NCBI GenBank assembly: GCA_963728825.1
Contig: CAVSLA010000004.1
Coordinates: 434,001-498,000 of the forward strand
DNA length: 64,000 nucleotides
Source: CAVREM01 sp963728825
GTDB taxonomy: Bacteria > Acidobacteriota > Vicinamibacteria > Vicinamibacterales > CAVVIG01
Reading direction: 5' to 3'
In this document: positions 9,177 to 17,215 of the stretch, one piece after another
Numbering within the stretch: position 1 is the first letter of the stretch
Layout: each line of letters starts with the position of its first letter
Translations under genes and position numbers: made by a program
Notes under the pieces: generated by a model
Database searches by the model: none
What the model was told of the DNA's origin: nothing
The model's input: the letters and a program-made list of their open reading frames with translations, nothing else

Positions 9177-10466
9177 ACTCTGTCACGTTCATCGAACACG
9201 CGGCCGGGAAAATCCCAGCGAACAGCCAAGCCTCGGTGCCGGCGCTGACGGCCATCCTGCACGACGTTGAGGTGTTCATCCTGTACCTATGTGGTGCTCA
9301 CCGTCGAGCAAGCGATCGCAATCGCGCTATGGACCGCGCACACGCATACGATCGACGCGGCTGACTGCACGCCGTACCTGCAGATCACGAGTGCAACGAA
9401 GCGTGCCGGGAAGACGCGGCTACTTGAGACGCTCGAACCGCTTGTGGCGAAGCCGTGGCTGACTGGTCGCGTGAGCGCGGCGGCGCTGGTGCGCAAGGTC
9501 GACGCCGAACGCCCGACCCTCTTGTACGACGAATCCGACGCGACGTTCAAAGGTGACCAGGAATTCGCTGAGACGTTTCGCGGCTTGCTTAATTCGGGGT
9601 ATCGCGCCTCGGGGCGGGCCACCATCTGCATCGGCCAGGGCGCCAACATCAGCGTGAAGGATTTCTCGACGTTCTCCGCGAAGGCGCTCGCCGGAATTGG
9701 CGAACTGCCGGGCACGGTGGCCGACCGGGCTATCCGGATCGAATTGCGGCGGCGAACCACAGATGAACCCTGCGCTCGGTGGCGGGAACGCGACGGCCAT
9801 GCCGCGGCCGCACCGATTCGCCAAGCGTTGATCGCCTGGCTGAAACGCGATCCGGTCCTGCATGAACTCCGCAGCGCTCGTCCTGCGCTGCCGTCGGGCC
9901 TGGATGACCGCTGCGCCGACGTGTGGGAACCGCTCCTCGCCCTGGCGGACCTGGCTGGCGCCGACTGGGCTGACCGGGCGCGGCAGGCGGCCATTGTCCT
10001 TGCTGGCGCACGTGAAGATACCGACATCGTCGTCGAGCTATTGCGCGACGTGCGCGACATCCTGAACGACAGCACCGTGGCCGTCATCGCCACCAACGAT
10101 CTACTCGAAAAGTTGAAGGCGGCCGACGATCGGCCGTGGGCGACGTGGCGGCACGACAAGCCGATCACCGGGCGCGGGCTGGCGCGGCTCCTCGGGCCGC
10201 TTGGGATCCATCCCACCCGCTTGGAGCGCCTCCGTGGGTATCGCCGGGACGCCTTCGACGACGCGATCGCTCGATACCTCCCCTCGCAAGTGTCATTGCG
10301 TCAGGAACCCAATAAACACGGGCCTGAACCTGCAATTTCTATGTGTCAGGGCGTTGTGGCCGCTGACACATTGAAAAACGCGAAAACCTCAATAACGACA
10401 GGCGAGATGACGCATGGACACATAGAACAGGGGGGAGAGGAGGACGGCGGCGATGAGCACTACTGA
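9173..10466 (+). pseudogene. DUF3631 ATPase-like replication protein, frameshifted
   Basis: Reading begins at the ATG at 9173, which overlaps the previous stop. It must shift by one base between 9281 and 9290 to continue into a frame open to 10466; one base there is extra. The joined product is ~430 residues. It shows a P-loop-like SATKRAGKTRLLE, the acidic Walker B-like PTLLYDESDATF and the typical DUF3631 segments GYRASGRATICI and GTVADRAIRIELRRR. DUF3631 proteins are primase/helicase-associated ATPases of phages and integrative elements. The second frame alone can start at a TTG (9267) and would keep the ATPase core, so some function could survive. Confidence 0.8.
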
Positions 10467-10689
10467 ATTTGTGACGCTGCCCGGGCTGACACTGCCGCTC
10501 GCGGCGGTGCGTCTCGCGCTCGACCTTGAACAACGCGGGCTGCATCTGCGTCGCGAAGACGGCGACGTGCTGGTGGTCGGGCCGCGGAACCTGCTCACCG
10601 ATGAGGACCGGGCAGGCTTGCGGAAGTGGAAGCTGCACCTACTCGCGATCGTCAACCACGCCGCCGACGCCCGGGAGTCGATCCAATGA
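10453..10689 (+). CDS. TubC N-terminal-domain-like small protein
   Basis: 78 residues. The stretch LALDLEQRGLHLRREDGDVL, followed by LLTDEDRAGLRKWKLHLLAI, matches the small helix/beta/helix TubC_N-like fold often found in phage and element genes next to primases. It begins 14 nt before the end of the DUF3631 gene and ends in an ATGA overlap with the next ORF. Function unknown; a DNA-replication accessory role is inferred from context. Confidence 0.7.
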   Translation: MSTTEFVTLPGLTLPLAAVRLALDLEQRGLHLRREDGDVLVVGPRNLLTDEDRAGLRKWKLHLLAIVNHAADARESIQ

Positions 10690-10925
10690 GAACACCTGAC
10701 CAGCACAAAGAAGGCATCCGTCGTGCCCTCGAAGGGTTCCTGGCGAATGCACCGAAGCGAGAACAACGGAACCGCTCGCGGCGGCGTGACGCACGGATTT
10801 CAGCGGCGGTGCAGATAGACGATCGGCGGCCAGCCGTTCACGTCGAGCGTGTAGTCCGAACTGTAGTGGATCGGTTGGGTCATCGAGGACGGGGCGATTG
10901 CCTCCAAACGCCGAGACAGCGGTGA
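10686..10925 (+). CDS. Hypothetical protein, possibly truncated
   Basis: 79 residues from the ATG overlapping the previous stop (ATGA). Only the first ~37 residues (MRTPDQHKEGIRRALEGF and the basic stretch after it) look like native protein. The rest lies over a convincing-looking opposite-strand ORF, so a rearrangement may have replaced the original 3' end near 10800. Confidence 0.4.
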   Translation: MRTPDQHKEGIRRALEGFLANAPKREQRNRSRRRDARISAAVQIDDRRPAVHVERVVRTVVDRLGHRGRGDCLQTPRQR

Positions 10926-11090
10926 GAAGTCTTCATCCTGATTGTCATCAGGGCGATCCAGCGGTTGCAACATCCCGACGATTGGCTCTTCCGCAACGGT
11001 GCCTGGAACACCCGGAGACACGATGGCAGTCAGGATCGAAAGGACTTCACCACCGACTCTCACGTAACGACGGACGGTCAACTCCTGCAT
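10800..11090 (-). CDS. Hypothetical protein
   Basis: 96 residues from the ATG at 11090. Composition is balanced, with acidic (PDDNQDEDFSPL) and aromatic C-terminal (YTLDVNGWPPIVYLHRR) segments that look protein-like rather than shadow. It is opposite in direction to the surrounding element genes. The ORF is open further upstream to 11309, but that part is low-complexity. No family recognised. Confidence 0.4.
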   Translation of the reverse strand: MQELTVRRYVRVGGEVLSILTAIVSPGVPGTVAEEPIVGMLQPLDRPDDNQDEDFSPLSRRLEAIAPSSMTQPIHYSSDYTLDVNGWPPIVYLHRR

Positions 11091-11473
11091 GAGCTTGATC
11101 CGTACTAGGGCGAAAGGATGAGCGAAGCGGAATCGGACATCCAGGAGGGGCGCGGGTCGAATGTCCCGACATTGCGGGGGGGGTAACCGCTCAGCAGAGT
11201 GATTTTGTTCCCTACGGGTGTGGGGGTCCAGCGTTGAGATGCGGGGTGGAGATCTCCTCCGTAGGTGTCGACCGGAAATCGGCCCCAGCCCAAAAAAACG
11301 CATGGGCAAAACCTCCAGTAACCTTAAGTTGTTGACTCCATGTGGCTTAAACGATGTTCAGCGAGTGCGGCCGGGGAAACCACCTTCGGCCCACACGCAG
11401 GATTATCCAAACAAACCGCATTTATTGGCGGCGGGCCGGAATTTCCCGGTCCAGATAGGAAGGGCGGGTTGCG

Positions 11474-11806
11474 ATGGCATCACTACCGATTCCGCAGGGC
11501 TTGAGCCCCCAGTCGGCCGACCTGTGGCGCGAGCTGACGGACCGGCACCGGTTCGCCGATTTCGAGCTGGTGACGTTCCGGCGGGCCTTGCAGTGGTTTG
11601 ACCGGTCGGATGCGGTATCGGCCCAAGCGGCGACGGCGACGGGCCGCGAGCAGGCCGCGCTGCTCAAGCTGAGCATGGATTCGGCAAATACCGGGCTCCG
11701 GTTCTGGCGGCAGCTGAAATTCACCGATGGCCAACCCGCCCGGCGTCCTGGCCGGCCATCTGGCGATGAGTGGTCGCCGAAGCGGCGACTGCAGAAGGTG
11801 GGCTGA
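11474..11806 (+). CDS. P27-like phage terminase small subunit
   Basis: 110 residues. The N-terminal GLSPQSADLWRELTDRHRF, the helical middle (FRRALQWFDR) and the short linker to a basic tail resemble the P27 family of small terminase subunits, which recognise phage DNA for packaging. No large terminase follows it; the next gene, in TGATG overlap, is unrelated. In satellites a small terminase can redirect a helper packaging machine, which fits the lack of TerL here but is inference. Confidence 0.6.
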   Translation: MASLPIPQGLSPQSADLWRELTDRHRFADFELVTFRRALQWFDRSDAVSAQAATATGREQAALLKLSMDSANTGLRFWRQLKFTDGQPARRPGRPSGDEWSPKRRLQKVG

Positions 11807-12117
11807 TGCCAGTTACGAAGCACGGGGCCGACGACGCGCTGCCATCGCCCGCGTGGCATTTCAGTCTGATGGTCGGGACGCCGCCGCCGTGTCGGCTGCG
11901 GGGGTGGGTCCAGCAGGCGCTGGACGCCGTCAAACGGCCGGATGGCAGGTGGGACTACACGCCCGTGGGCAATCGGTTGTGGGCGGAACACGCCGCGACC
12001 CTGACCGCCGAGGCGCGCGCGCATGGATTCGCGCCGTATTGGGTCCGCAAGCAGACGCCTCGCGGCGACGGGTTCACGCGCTGGCAACAGCAGTTCCTCA
12101 CGGAGCACCGCTACTGA
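11806..12117 (+). CDS. Hypothetical phage-like protein
   Basis: 103 residues from the ATG in TGATG overlap with the small terminase. Contains a Trp-rich pattern (PAWHFSL, RWDYTPVGNRLWAE, YWVRKQTP). No family recognised. Tight coupling suggests a packaging or head-related role. Confidence 0.55.
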   Translation: MPVTKHGADDALPSPAWHFSLMVGTPPPCRLRGWVQQALDAVKRPDGRWDYTPVGNRLWAEHAATLTAEARAHGFAPYWVRKQTPRGDGFTRWQQQFLTEHRY

Positions 12118-12118
12118 C

Positions 12119-12514
12119 ATGCCTGGGAGGCGGGTCCATCAGGTGGCAGCCATTCCGCCAGTCGAGGCGTTGCTGCTGGCGCAGCTGAAGGCTCAACACG
12201 AGATCGTGTCGGAGGTGCGCGCGCTGCGCGAGGTGCTGACGCGGGACCGTCGGCCGCTGCTCAGCCGTGAGGATCGCGTGATTCTGCGTCGCATCTTGCC
12301 GGCGATCGTGGGGGTGCGCGGTTCCGAGCGGCTGACCTCTCGGGACCTTGTGGAGGATGACGCGCCCGCGATTCGCCTCGCGGTGGGCTCGATGACAGCG
12401 AAGCAGATCGGCAAACTGTTCGCGCGCGCGGCCGGCATTTCGATCGACGGGCTAATGGTGCAAAAGGACGGCGTGGACTTTCGAGTCACCGCCTGGCGGA
12501 TCGTCGGGTGCTGA
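12119..12514 (+). CDS. Hypothetical phage-like protein with predicted winged-helix C-terminus
   Basis: 131 residues. It starts 1 nt after the previous stop. The N-terminal helix LLAQLKAQHEIVSEVRAL is coiled-coil-like. The C-terminal half (MTAKQIGKLFARAAGISIDG, then VDFRVTAWRI) looks like a small DNA-binding fold. Function unknown. Confidence 0.55.
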   Translation: MPGRRVHQVAAIPPVEALLLAQLKAQHEIVSEVRALREVLTRDRRPLLSREDRVILRRILPAIVGVRGSERLTSRDLVEDDAPAIRLAVGSMTAKQIGKLFARAAGISIDGLMVQKDGVDFRVTAWRIVGC

Positions 12515-12655
12515 TGGAGGGGCGAGACCGGCTGGGGACGAATCCCTCATGAACTTCAGATCGTAGATTTCAGATTTCAGATTGGCGGGCCGCGTGTCCA
12601 GCTTTGTCGGGCTCGTTGCAGGCAAGTGTGGCTGAGGATGAAGATGGACTGCATG

Positions 12656-13102
12656 TCACCGGCAACGTCGCGTCTCAAACTCTTTCGCAAAGATCGGCTT
12701 CGGCGCGATCAGCGCCGGCACCGGCGAACACGACCAGAATACGCCAGGTTCTCGCCACTCAAATCGGAGTCGAACGGGTCGCGGCCCGGGCTGGGAATTG
12801 CGGTAGGACAATTCGAGGACTCCGTCAGTCAGCGACCATCGCATTCCGCCAAGATTCCGTGATTCAACCGAAGCGTCTGCTTTGAACGAAATCGGAAAAC
12901 CCTCTATCGGCGTGCCAGCAGAGATTCCTTCCGAGCCGAAGCGCCATTCGATTGCGAGAAATGCCTCTCTGGAAATTGGTTCCTTTTTGTCTGTTTGACC
13001 GACAGTCTGGGCTGCTCCATAAAACGCCGCAATGCTTACGCGCGTCGGCTGGCAGCATTCGTCCGAAACGATGGTGGCCAACCAAATCATCAAGACCCAC
13101 AT
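12656..13102 (-). CDS. Hypothetical exported protein (cargo)
   Basis: 148 residues on the strand opposite to the phage genes. An N-terminal hydrophobic stretch (MWVLMIWLATIVS) could be a signal peptide. The body has alternating beta-like segments (GPRPVRLRFEWREPGVFWSC). The local base composition looks less G+C-rich than the flanks. It interrupts the small-terminase/capsid block, as cargo genes often do. No family recognised. Confidence 0.5.
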   Translation of the reverse strand: MWVLMIWLATIVSDECCQPTRVSIAAFYGAAQTVGQTDKKEPISREAFLAIEWRFGSEGISAGTPIEGFPISFKADASVESRNLGGMRWSLTDGVLELSYRNSQPGPRPVRLRFEWREPGVFWSCSPVPALIAPKPIFAKEFETRRCR

Positions 13103-13249
13103 GGCCGAGAATTATAGACACGACTCCTGTGTAGGCGACTTCCGTAACGCTGCTGGCCCACCTTTTGGTCGCCGGTGGTTTGGAAACGGTTTCCAAACCC
13201 TGCACACGCAGCGCGCTTCGCGTCTACTGAGGCGTAGAGGCGAACTCTA

Positions 13250-14311
13250 ATGAGTGCTACTGCTACCCGCGTCGTGTCCGCGCTGCCCACGGGCACCGCG
13301 TTCTCTCGCTACTGCATGGTCCTGGGCATGAGTCGCGGCGACTCGTGGACCGCACTCGACACCGCCGCACGGTTGAAAGACACGCCGACGGTGCATGCCA
13401 CCTTCGAACTGCTCTACAAGGCGGCCATCGCGCCAATGACCACGACCGACTCGACGGCTGCCGGGCCGCTCGCGGTCTACGGCGTGGCGGGCGAGGCGAT
13501 TACGCTCGAACGCGGCAGGAGCATTGTTGGCACGCTCACTCCAAAATTCAGACAGGTGCCATTTCGGACGAAGGTAGCCCGTGAGATCGGCACTGGTGCC
13601 GGCGGCGCGTGGGTGGGGGAAGGACTCGGCACGCCCGCGGCGAAGGCGGATTTCGACACGCTCAGCCAGGAAGCGTACAAAGCGCAAAAGCTCGTGGTGA
13701 TGTCGGAGGAGCTCCTGCAGATCGGAAACCCAGACGCGGAACGGACCGTGCGCGAGACCGTCGCGGCCGGCATCGCGGCGTACATCGACGGGCAGTTTTT
13801 AAGAAACACCGTCACGCTCAGCGCGGGTCTGCGGCCGGCGGCCATCACCAACGGTGCCACGGCCATCACCAGCACCGGCTCGACGGCGGCGCAGATCAAT
13901 GCGGACCTCGCCGGCATGCTCGCGGCCATCACGACGGCCGGCAACGGCCTGACGTGGATCATGCGGCCGATGACGGCGTATCGCATCGCGGCGACGATCG
14001 GCGGCACGGCGGCGGTGGATATTCCGAGGACGTTGTTCGGGATCCCGCTCGTGCTGAGTCTCAATTCCCCGGCGCAAATCACGCTCGTGGATGCGAGCTG
14101 CATTCTCTATAGCGACACGGGCGTGGTCGACATTACCACGACGCAAGAGGCGCTCATCCAGATGGACGATACGCCGACAAACCCACCCATCGCGGCGACC
14201 ACGTTTGAATCTCTGTGGCCCCGAAATCTGTGGGCCATCAAAGTCACGCGCTGGCTCTCCTACCTGCGGGCGCAAACGGGCTCGGTCGTTTACATGACGG
14301 TGAGTTACTGA
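13250..14311 (+). CDS. HK97-type phage major capsid protein
   Basis: 353 residues. The order of motifs matches an HK97-fold major capsid family seen in tailed phages: ATTxxA-like N-arm (TTTDSTAAGPLAVYGVAGEA), RSIVGTLTPKFRQVPFRTKV, GGAWVGEGLGTP, the backbone helix YKAQKLVVMSEELLQIGNP, ERTVRETVAAGIAAYID and LRPAAITNGATAITSTG. It has no visible protease domain, and no protease gene is nearby. It is followed by three small genes in overlapping order. It would form the head shell of the phage or satellite. Confidence 0.9.
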   Translation: MSATATRVVSALPTGTAFSRYCMVLGMSRGDSWTALDTAARLKDTPTVHATFELLYKAAIAPMTTTDSTAAGPLAVYGVAGEAITLERGRSIVGTLTPKFRQVPFRTKVAREIGTGAGGAWVGEGLGTPAAKADFDTLSQEAYKAQKLVVMSEELLQIGNPDAERTVRETVAAGIAAYIDGQFLRNTVTLSAGLRPAAITNGATAITSTGSTAAQINADLAGMLAAITTAGNGLTWIMRPMTAYRIAATIGGTAAVDIPRTLFGIPLVLSLNSPAQITLVDASCILYSDTGVVDITTTQEALIQMDDTPTNPPIAATTFESLWPRNLWAIKVTRWLSYLRAQTGSVVYMTVSY

Positions 14312-14505
14312 TGGCCGCGACGAAACGACTCGACGCCGGCGTGCAACTGATCGTCAATCAAGTGTGCGCGCTGGTGCAGTTCCACCTGGATCGCCAGCGC
14401 GCCGCTGGCCACACGCCCGACGAAGTAGCCGAGGAACGCGCCGCGCTCGTCGCTGGCATTGTCGAGGCGTTGCGCGCCGCCAATCTCGCACGGACGCAGC
14501 CATGA
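14311..14505 (+). CDS. Small hypothetical protein downstream of capsid
   Basis: 64 residues; its ATG overlaps the capsid stop (TGATG). Helical, with the motif HTPDEVAEERAALVAGIVEAL. Probably co-translated with the capsid gene. No family recognised. Confidence 0.55.
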   Translation: MAATKRLDAGVQLIVNQVCALVQFHLDRQRAAGHTPDEVAEERAALVAGIVEALRAANLARTQP

Positions 14506-14669
14506 ATAAGAAGGAACAGGAGATCGTCGCGACCGCGATCGTGGACGTCGTCAAAGCGGCACTCGCACCGCTGCACGATCGGATCGCGGCGCTCGAGAAG
14601 CAGAACGGCGAACTCCGTGATCGTGTGCTATTACTCGAAGCTGGCGAGGCCACACATGCAAGCCGTTGA
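14502..14669 (+). CDS. Small coiled-coil protein
   Basis: 55 residues from the ATG at 14502 (ATGA overlap with the previous gene). IAALEKQNGELRDRVLLLE is a clear short coiled coil. Function unknown. Confidence 0.55.
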   Translation: MNKKEQEIVATAIVDVVKAALAPLHDRIAALEKQNGELRDRVLLLEAGEATHASR

Positions 14670-14871
14670 TCTGGCGCTCGTCGCGGATCGGCTGCTCGTG
14701 CTCTCCGAAGCCGAAGCGATCGGCGCGGACCTGGCTGCGTTAGAACAGCGGCGGGGCCAACAGTTCGACGATCTGCGGCAACGCGTGCAGCGAGTTCGCC
14801 TCATAATCCTGACGGAATTATTGCTGGCGCTGCTCGCCACGCCGGACACGCCGACGAGGACAATCCATTGA
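14656..14871 (+). CDS. Small hypothetical helical protein
   Basis: 71 residues, starting 14 nt before the end of the preceding gene. The N-terminal half is a charged helix (QRRGQQFDDLRQRVQRVR), followed by a hydrophobic LIILTELLLALLA that could cross a membrane. That arrangement might suit a small holin-like or head-associated protein, but nothing in the sequence settles it. Confidence 0.5.
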   Translation: MQAVDLALVADRLLVLSEAEAIGADLAALEQRRGQQFDDLRQRVQRVRLIILTELLLALLATPDTPTRTIH

Positions 14872-14921
14872 ATGAGGGCTTTCTCCGCCGTAGAGGATTA
14901 GGACAGAAATCCCCGCCGTCC

Positions 14922-15224
14922 TCATGCTCTTGTGGTGGGCCTCAGCAACAGCCGTGTCCCGAGCTCGCAGCCGCCGAAAATGCCGCGCAACACCTTCGCG
15001 CGTTTGGCCGCAGCCTGGGCGTTCCCGCAGAGCTCGGTAAACAAGGGCCGTCCGCCGGCGGTCACCTGGACTCGCAGCCGCCTCTCCTCTCGGACCAGCG
15101 TGCAGCAGAACAGGTCCGACAGCCAGAACGTGCGTAGGATTGTGTCCGACAAAACCCGTGCACTATGCCCCAGCGTCACCGGGATGTCACGCCTTTTCGC
15201 AGTTGAGGCAGAATTCTCACCCAC
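14922..15224 (-). CDS. Hypothetical protein
   Basis: 100 residues on the minus strand. The C-terminal half (EERRLRVQVTAGGRPLFTEL, then AKRAKVLRGIFGG) reads as a beta-hairpin plus helix and looks protein-like. The plus-strand ORF over the same DNA is proline/glutamine-rich and less convincing. No family recognised. Confidence 0.4.
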   Translation of the reverse strand: MGENSASTAKRRDIPVTLGHSARVLSDTILRTFWLSDLFCCTLVREERRLRVQVTAGGRPLFTELCGNAQAAAKRAKVLRGIFGGCELGTRLLLRPTTRA

Positions 15225-15304
15225 GTTTTTATCGACTCAGGGCTCTTCGCCTGCGGCGGCGGACGCACGCCGATGAGTCGTAATGAAAAACAACGACTCC
15301 GTCG

Positions 15305-15529
15305 TCAGCTCGGTTTGTCAGCCCGTAGTTTGCGTGTGCGCTGGCGGTATTCGAACATGCCATGCATTCGACATGCGAGGCTGTCCCAGCGTTCCGGCTG
15401 TTCGACGCCGCCATAGATCGTGAAGCGGTACACGAGCGGTAACTGACACTCTGGACAGAACAGTTGAGGGGCGGGAGGGTATGGACGGGATGTCATCTCT
15501 GTGAATAGCCGCTTCATTCTTTTTGGCAT
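15305..15529 (-). CDS. Small zinc-ribbon-like protein
   Basis: 74 residues from the ATG at 15529 (MPKRMKRLF). Contains CPEC followed ~28 residues later by a single Cys/His group (CRMHG), a partial zinc-ribbon signature. It lies 20 nt downstream of another Cys-rich small gene in the same direction, so the pair may be one transcript. Confidence 0.5.
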   Translation of the reverse strand: MPKRMKRLFTEMTSRPYPPAPQLFCPECQLPLVYRFTIYGGVEQPERWDSLACRMHGMFEYRQRTRKLRADKPS

Positions 15530-15549
15530 CGGAAGATGGCTCCAGGGAG

Positions 15550-15738
15550 CTAGATTGGGAACCGACGTTTTGGCGGCTCGGCGGACGGGAATGGGACGAG
15601 TTCGAGTTTGCCCGTCCGTGGGTCTGCGGTCAGCTCCAAGCGGCACACGGCGCACCGATACACGAGGCCAACAAGGGGCGCGGTCTCAGCGGCGGCATGG
15701 GCAATCGTGGTGCTGCACGCGGGACACTTCCACGGCAT
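15550..15738 (-). CDS. Small zinc-ribbon protein
   Basis: 62 residues with two CxxC knuckles, CPAC near the N-terminus and CAVC ~25 residues later, giving a complete four-Cys zinc ribbon. First gene of a minus-strand pair within the element. Probably a DNA- or protein-binding accessory; no specific role can be given. Confidence 0.6.
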   Translation of the reverse strand: MPWKCPACSTTIAHAAAETAPLVGLVYRCAVCRLELTADPRTGKLELVPFPSAEPPKRRFPI

Positions 15739-15865
15739 GGGAACCCGCCATTGTTATCGGCCGTTAGTTCCGGAATAGATGTTTGCAGTTAATGCATGAT
15801 TCGACTTGCCTTGACACACAGGTTCCGTACGATGCTCAATTCATCAACGTTCAGGAACCTGAAAA

Positions 15866-16123
15866 GTGGTCGACGATCCGTTCTACGCACCGAACTACCG
15901 TCCAGAGCCGCGGCAACGACGGCGCGGTGAGCCGCTCTGGACCGCGGAAAGGGCCGGAGTTGAGTGGTTTGCGGAACTCCGGTTCCATGGCGGGGGTGTC
16001 GGTTGGGAAGCGCAGATTTTCAGGGATGGCGAGTTCGTCGCCGGCCGTCGATTCATTCTCCGCGACGAGGCAATCGGATGGGCCGCCGCTCAACGAGGAG
16101 AAATTGAGCAAGGCGCCGTGTGA
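15866..16123 (+). CDS. Small conserved-looking hypothetical protein
   Basis: 85 residues from the GTG at 15866. The core GVEWFAELRFHGGGVGWEAQ, then FRDGEFVAGRRF and EAIGWAAAQR, has the look of a small beta-sheet protein with conserved Trp and Gly. I have a weak impression of similar short proteins in soil bacteria but cannot name a family. Cargo of the element. Confidence 0.55.
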   Translation: MVDDPFYAPNYRPEPRQRRRGEPLWTAERAGVEWFAELRFHGGGVGWEAQIFRDGEFVAGRRFILRDEAIGWAAAQRGEIEQGAV

Positions 16124-16193
16124 CGGTACACGAAGTGTAGAACGCGCGGCGGAGATGAATTCCGGAGACTATCGGAGTGGTGCAGAAGAGCGC

Positions 16194-16451
16194 TCATGCA
16201 CCAGTGCTCTTTCTCCTCTCGCGACCGGACCGGCGCTCGCCTACGCCGGGTGGTGGTCCCGTATCTTTACGGCGGCGGTCGATAGGCCGCTTGAGCGCCG
16301 CTTTGTACCGGCAACCAGGCCGCATACAACGGAATCTGCCGATGGCAGCGTCGAACTCAACGCCTTCGAGGGTGCCACAGTAGGGACATGCACGCGGGTC
16401 GTTCGGCGCCACGCGCTGAGCGGATGCAGTTCCGCAGCCATCTCGGAGCAC
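16194..16451 (-). CDS. Small zinc-ribbon protein
   Basis: 85 residues; CPYC and CMRPGC about 20 residues apart form a zinc-ribbon-like site, followed by a basic tail (RRSGRERRKS). The start is uncertain because the ORF is open upstream. It is the third Cys-knuckle small protein in this part of the element. Confidence 0.5.
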   Translation of the reverse strand: MLRDGCGTASAQRVAPNDPRACPYCGTLEGVEFDAAIGRFRCMRPGCRYKAALKRPIDRRRKDTGPPPGVGERRSGRERRKSTGA

Positions 16452-16583
16452 CGAAGCATCATTGTGTGCAAGTCGGTCCTCCTCTCAGCCACCGCGCGAA
16501 TGTCAGCTGTAGGACGTGTGCGTGTAGGAGTATCACTGACAACCACTGAACAGCGATCGAAATTGGGGATGTGTTGACGCTCC

Positions 16584-16790
16584 ATGAAGCGCTTGAACGC
16601 GGAGATGAATCCGGTGGACCGTCGGAAGCTGGCGGAGATCTGCGGCATCCACGACATCGGAGCGCTGCCCCGAACCAGCACTGGCGGGAATCCGGGCCCA
16701 CCGTACGACTGTCCAGTCTGCTACACAGTGTTCGGTCCGGCCAGCCTCAGGGCGTGGAACCCAGTTCTGGCCGTGCGCGACACCGAGTGA
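16584..16790 (+). CDS. Small hypothetical protein with CxxC
   Basis: 68 residues from the ATG at 16584. NPVDRRKLAEICGIHDIG and DCPVCYTVFG suggest a real short protein, but support is weak and the opposite strand is also open. It ends 8 bp before the palindrome at 16798. Confidence 0.35.
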   Translation: MKRLNAEMNPVDRRKLAEICGIHDIGALPRTSTGGNPGPPYDCPVCYTVFGPASLRAWNPVLAVRDTE

Positions 16791-16797
16791 TAAAACG

Positions 16798-16813
16798 TAT
16801 ATAATGTTATATA
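16798..16813 (+). promoter_or_regulatory. Perfect palindrome, likely operator/promoter of the RHH gene
   Basis: TATATAA TG TTATATA: two perfect 7-bp arms with a 2-nt spacer in otherwise G+C-rich DNA. It contains a TATAAT hexamer suited to a -10 box and lies 15 nt upstream of the ribbon-helix-helix start. RHH repressors often bind such short inverted repeats over their own promoter, so autoregulation is the natural inference. Confidence 0.6.
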
Positions 16814-16828
16814 AGTCAGGGGGTGACG

Positions 16829-17020
16829 TTGTCGCCAAAGAGGCTGTATAGCTTCAAAATCGATACGGAAGTAGCGGCGGCCCTGAAACGGATTAAGGTT
16901 CGCTACGGCATTGGCGAGAGTGAACAGATTCGACGCGGGATCTTGCTCTGGCTAAAGAAGCAAGGCGTCACCCCACAGAAAACGGAGCGCAAGCGCACGA
17001 CACGGAAAGGCGGCGCGTGA
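16829..17020 (+). CDS. Ribbon-helix-helix (CopG/Arc-like) regulator
   Basis: 63 residues from the TTG at 16829. The start is set by AGGGGG at 16818-16823, which overlaps the alternative GTG at 16823 but is well placed for the TTG. The N-terminal strand LYSFKIDTEVAAALKRI and the helices YGIGESEQIRRGILLWLKKQ match the RHH fold; the tail is basic. RHH dimers bind palindromic operators with the N-terminal strand. It sits just upstream of the integrase, so it may control integration or excision as well as itself. Confidence 0.7.
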   Translation: MSPKRLYSFKIDTEVAAALKRIKVRYGIGESEQIRRGILLWLKKQGVTPQKTERKRTTRKGGA

Positions 17021-17056
17021 AAGGCGACGAACGTTTACCCGCTGTCAGTGTGCGCG

Positions 17057-17215
17057 ATGGATTTGCGAAAACAGCACCAGGATCGCCAGTGGCCTCACGA
17101 TGCGTGTGCAGGCCCTGGTGAACCGTGCCCCGACTGCAACGCCGATGATCCGCCGAAGAACCCGTCTGGACTTCAGAGCTATTTGAAGGGTGAAAGGGGG
17201 CGCGTGATTGCGTAA
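17057..17215 (+). CDS. Small Cys-containing protein overlapping the integrase start
   Basis: 52 residues, MDLRKQHQDRQWPHDACA onward, with CPDC and a C-terminal helix LQSYLKGERGRVIA. Its TAA lies 8 nt inside the integrase reading frame, so it is probably translationally coupled to int. Small Cys proteins in this position occur in some integrative elements; function unknown. Confidence 0.5.
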   Translation: MDLRKQHQDRQWPHDACAGPGEPCPDCNADDPPKNPSGLQSYLKGERGRVIA

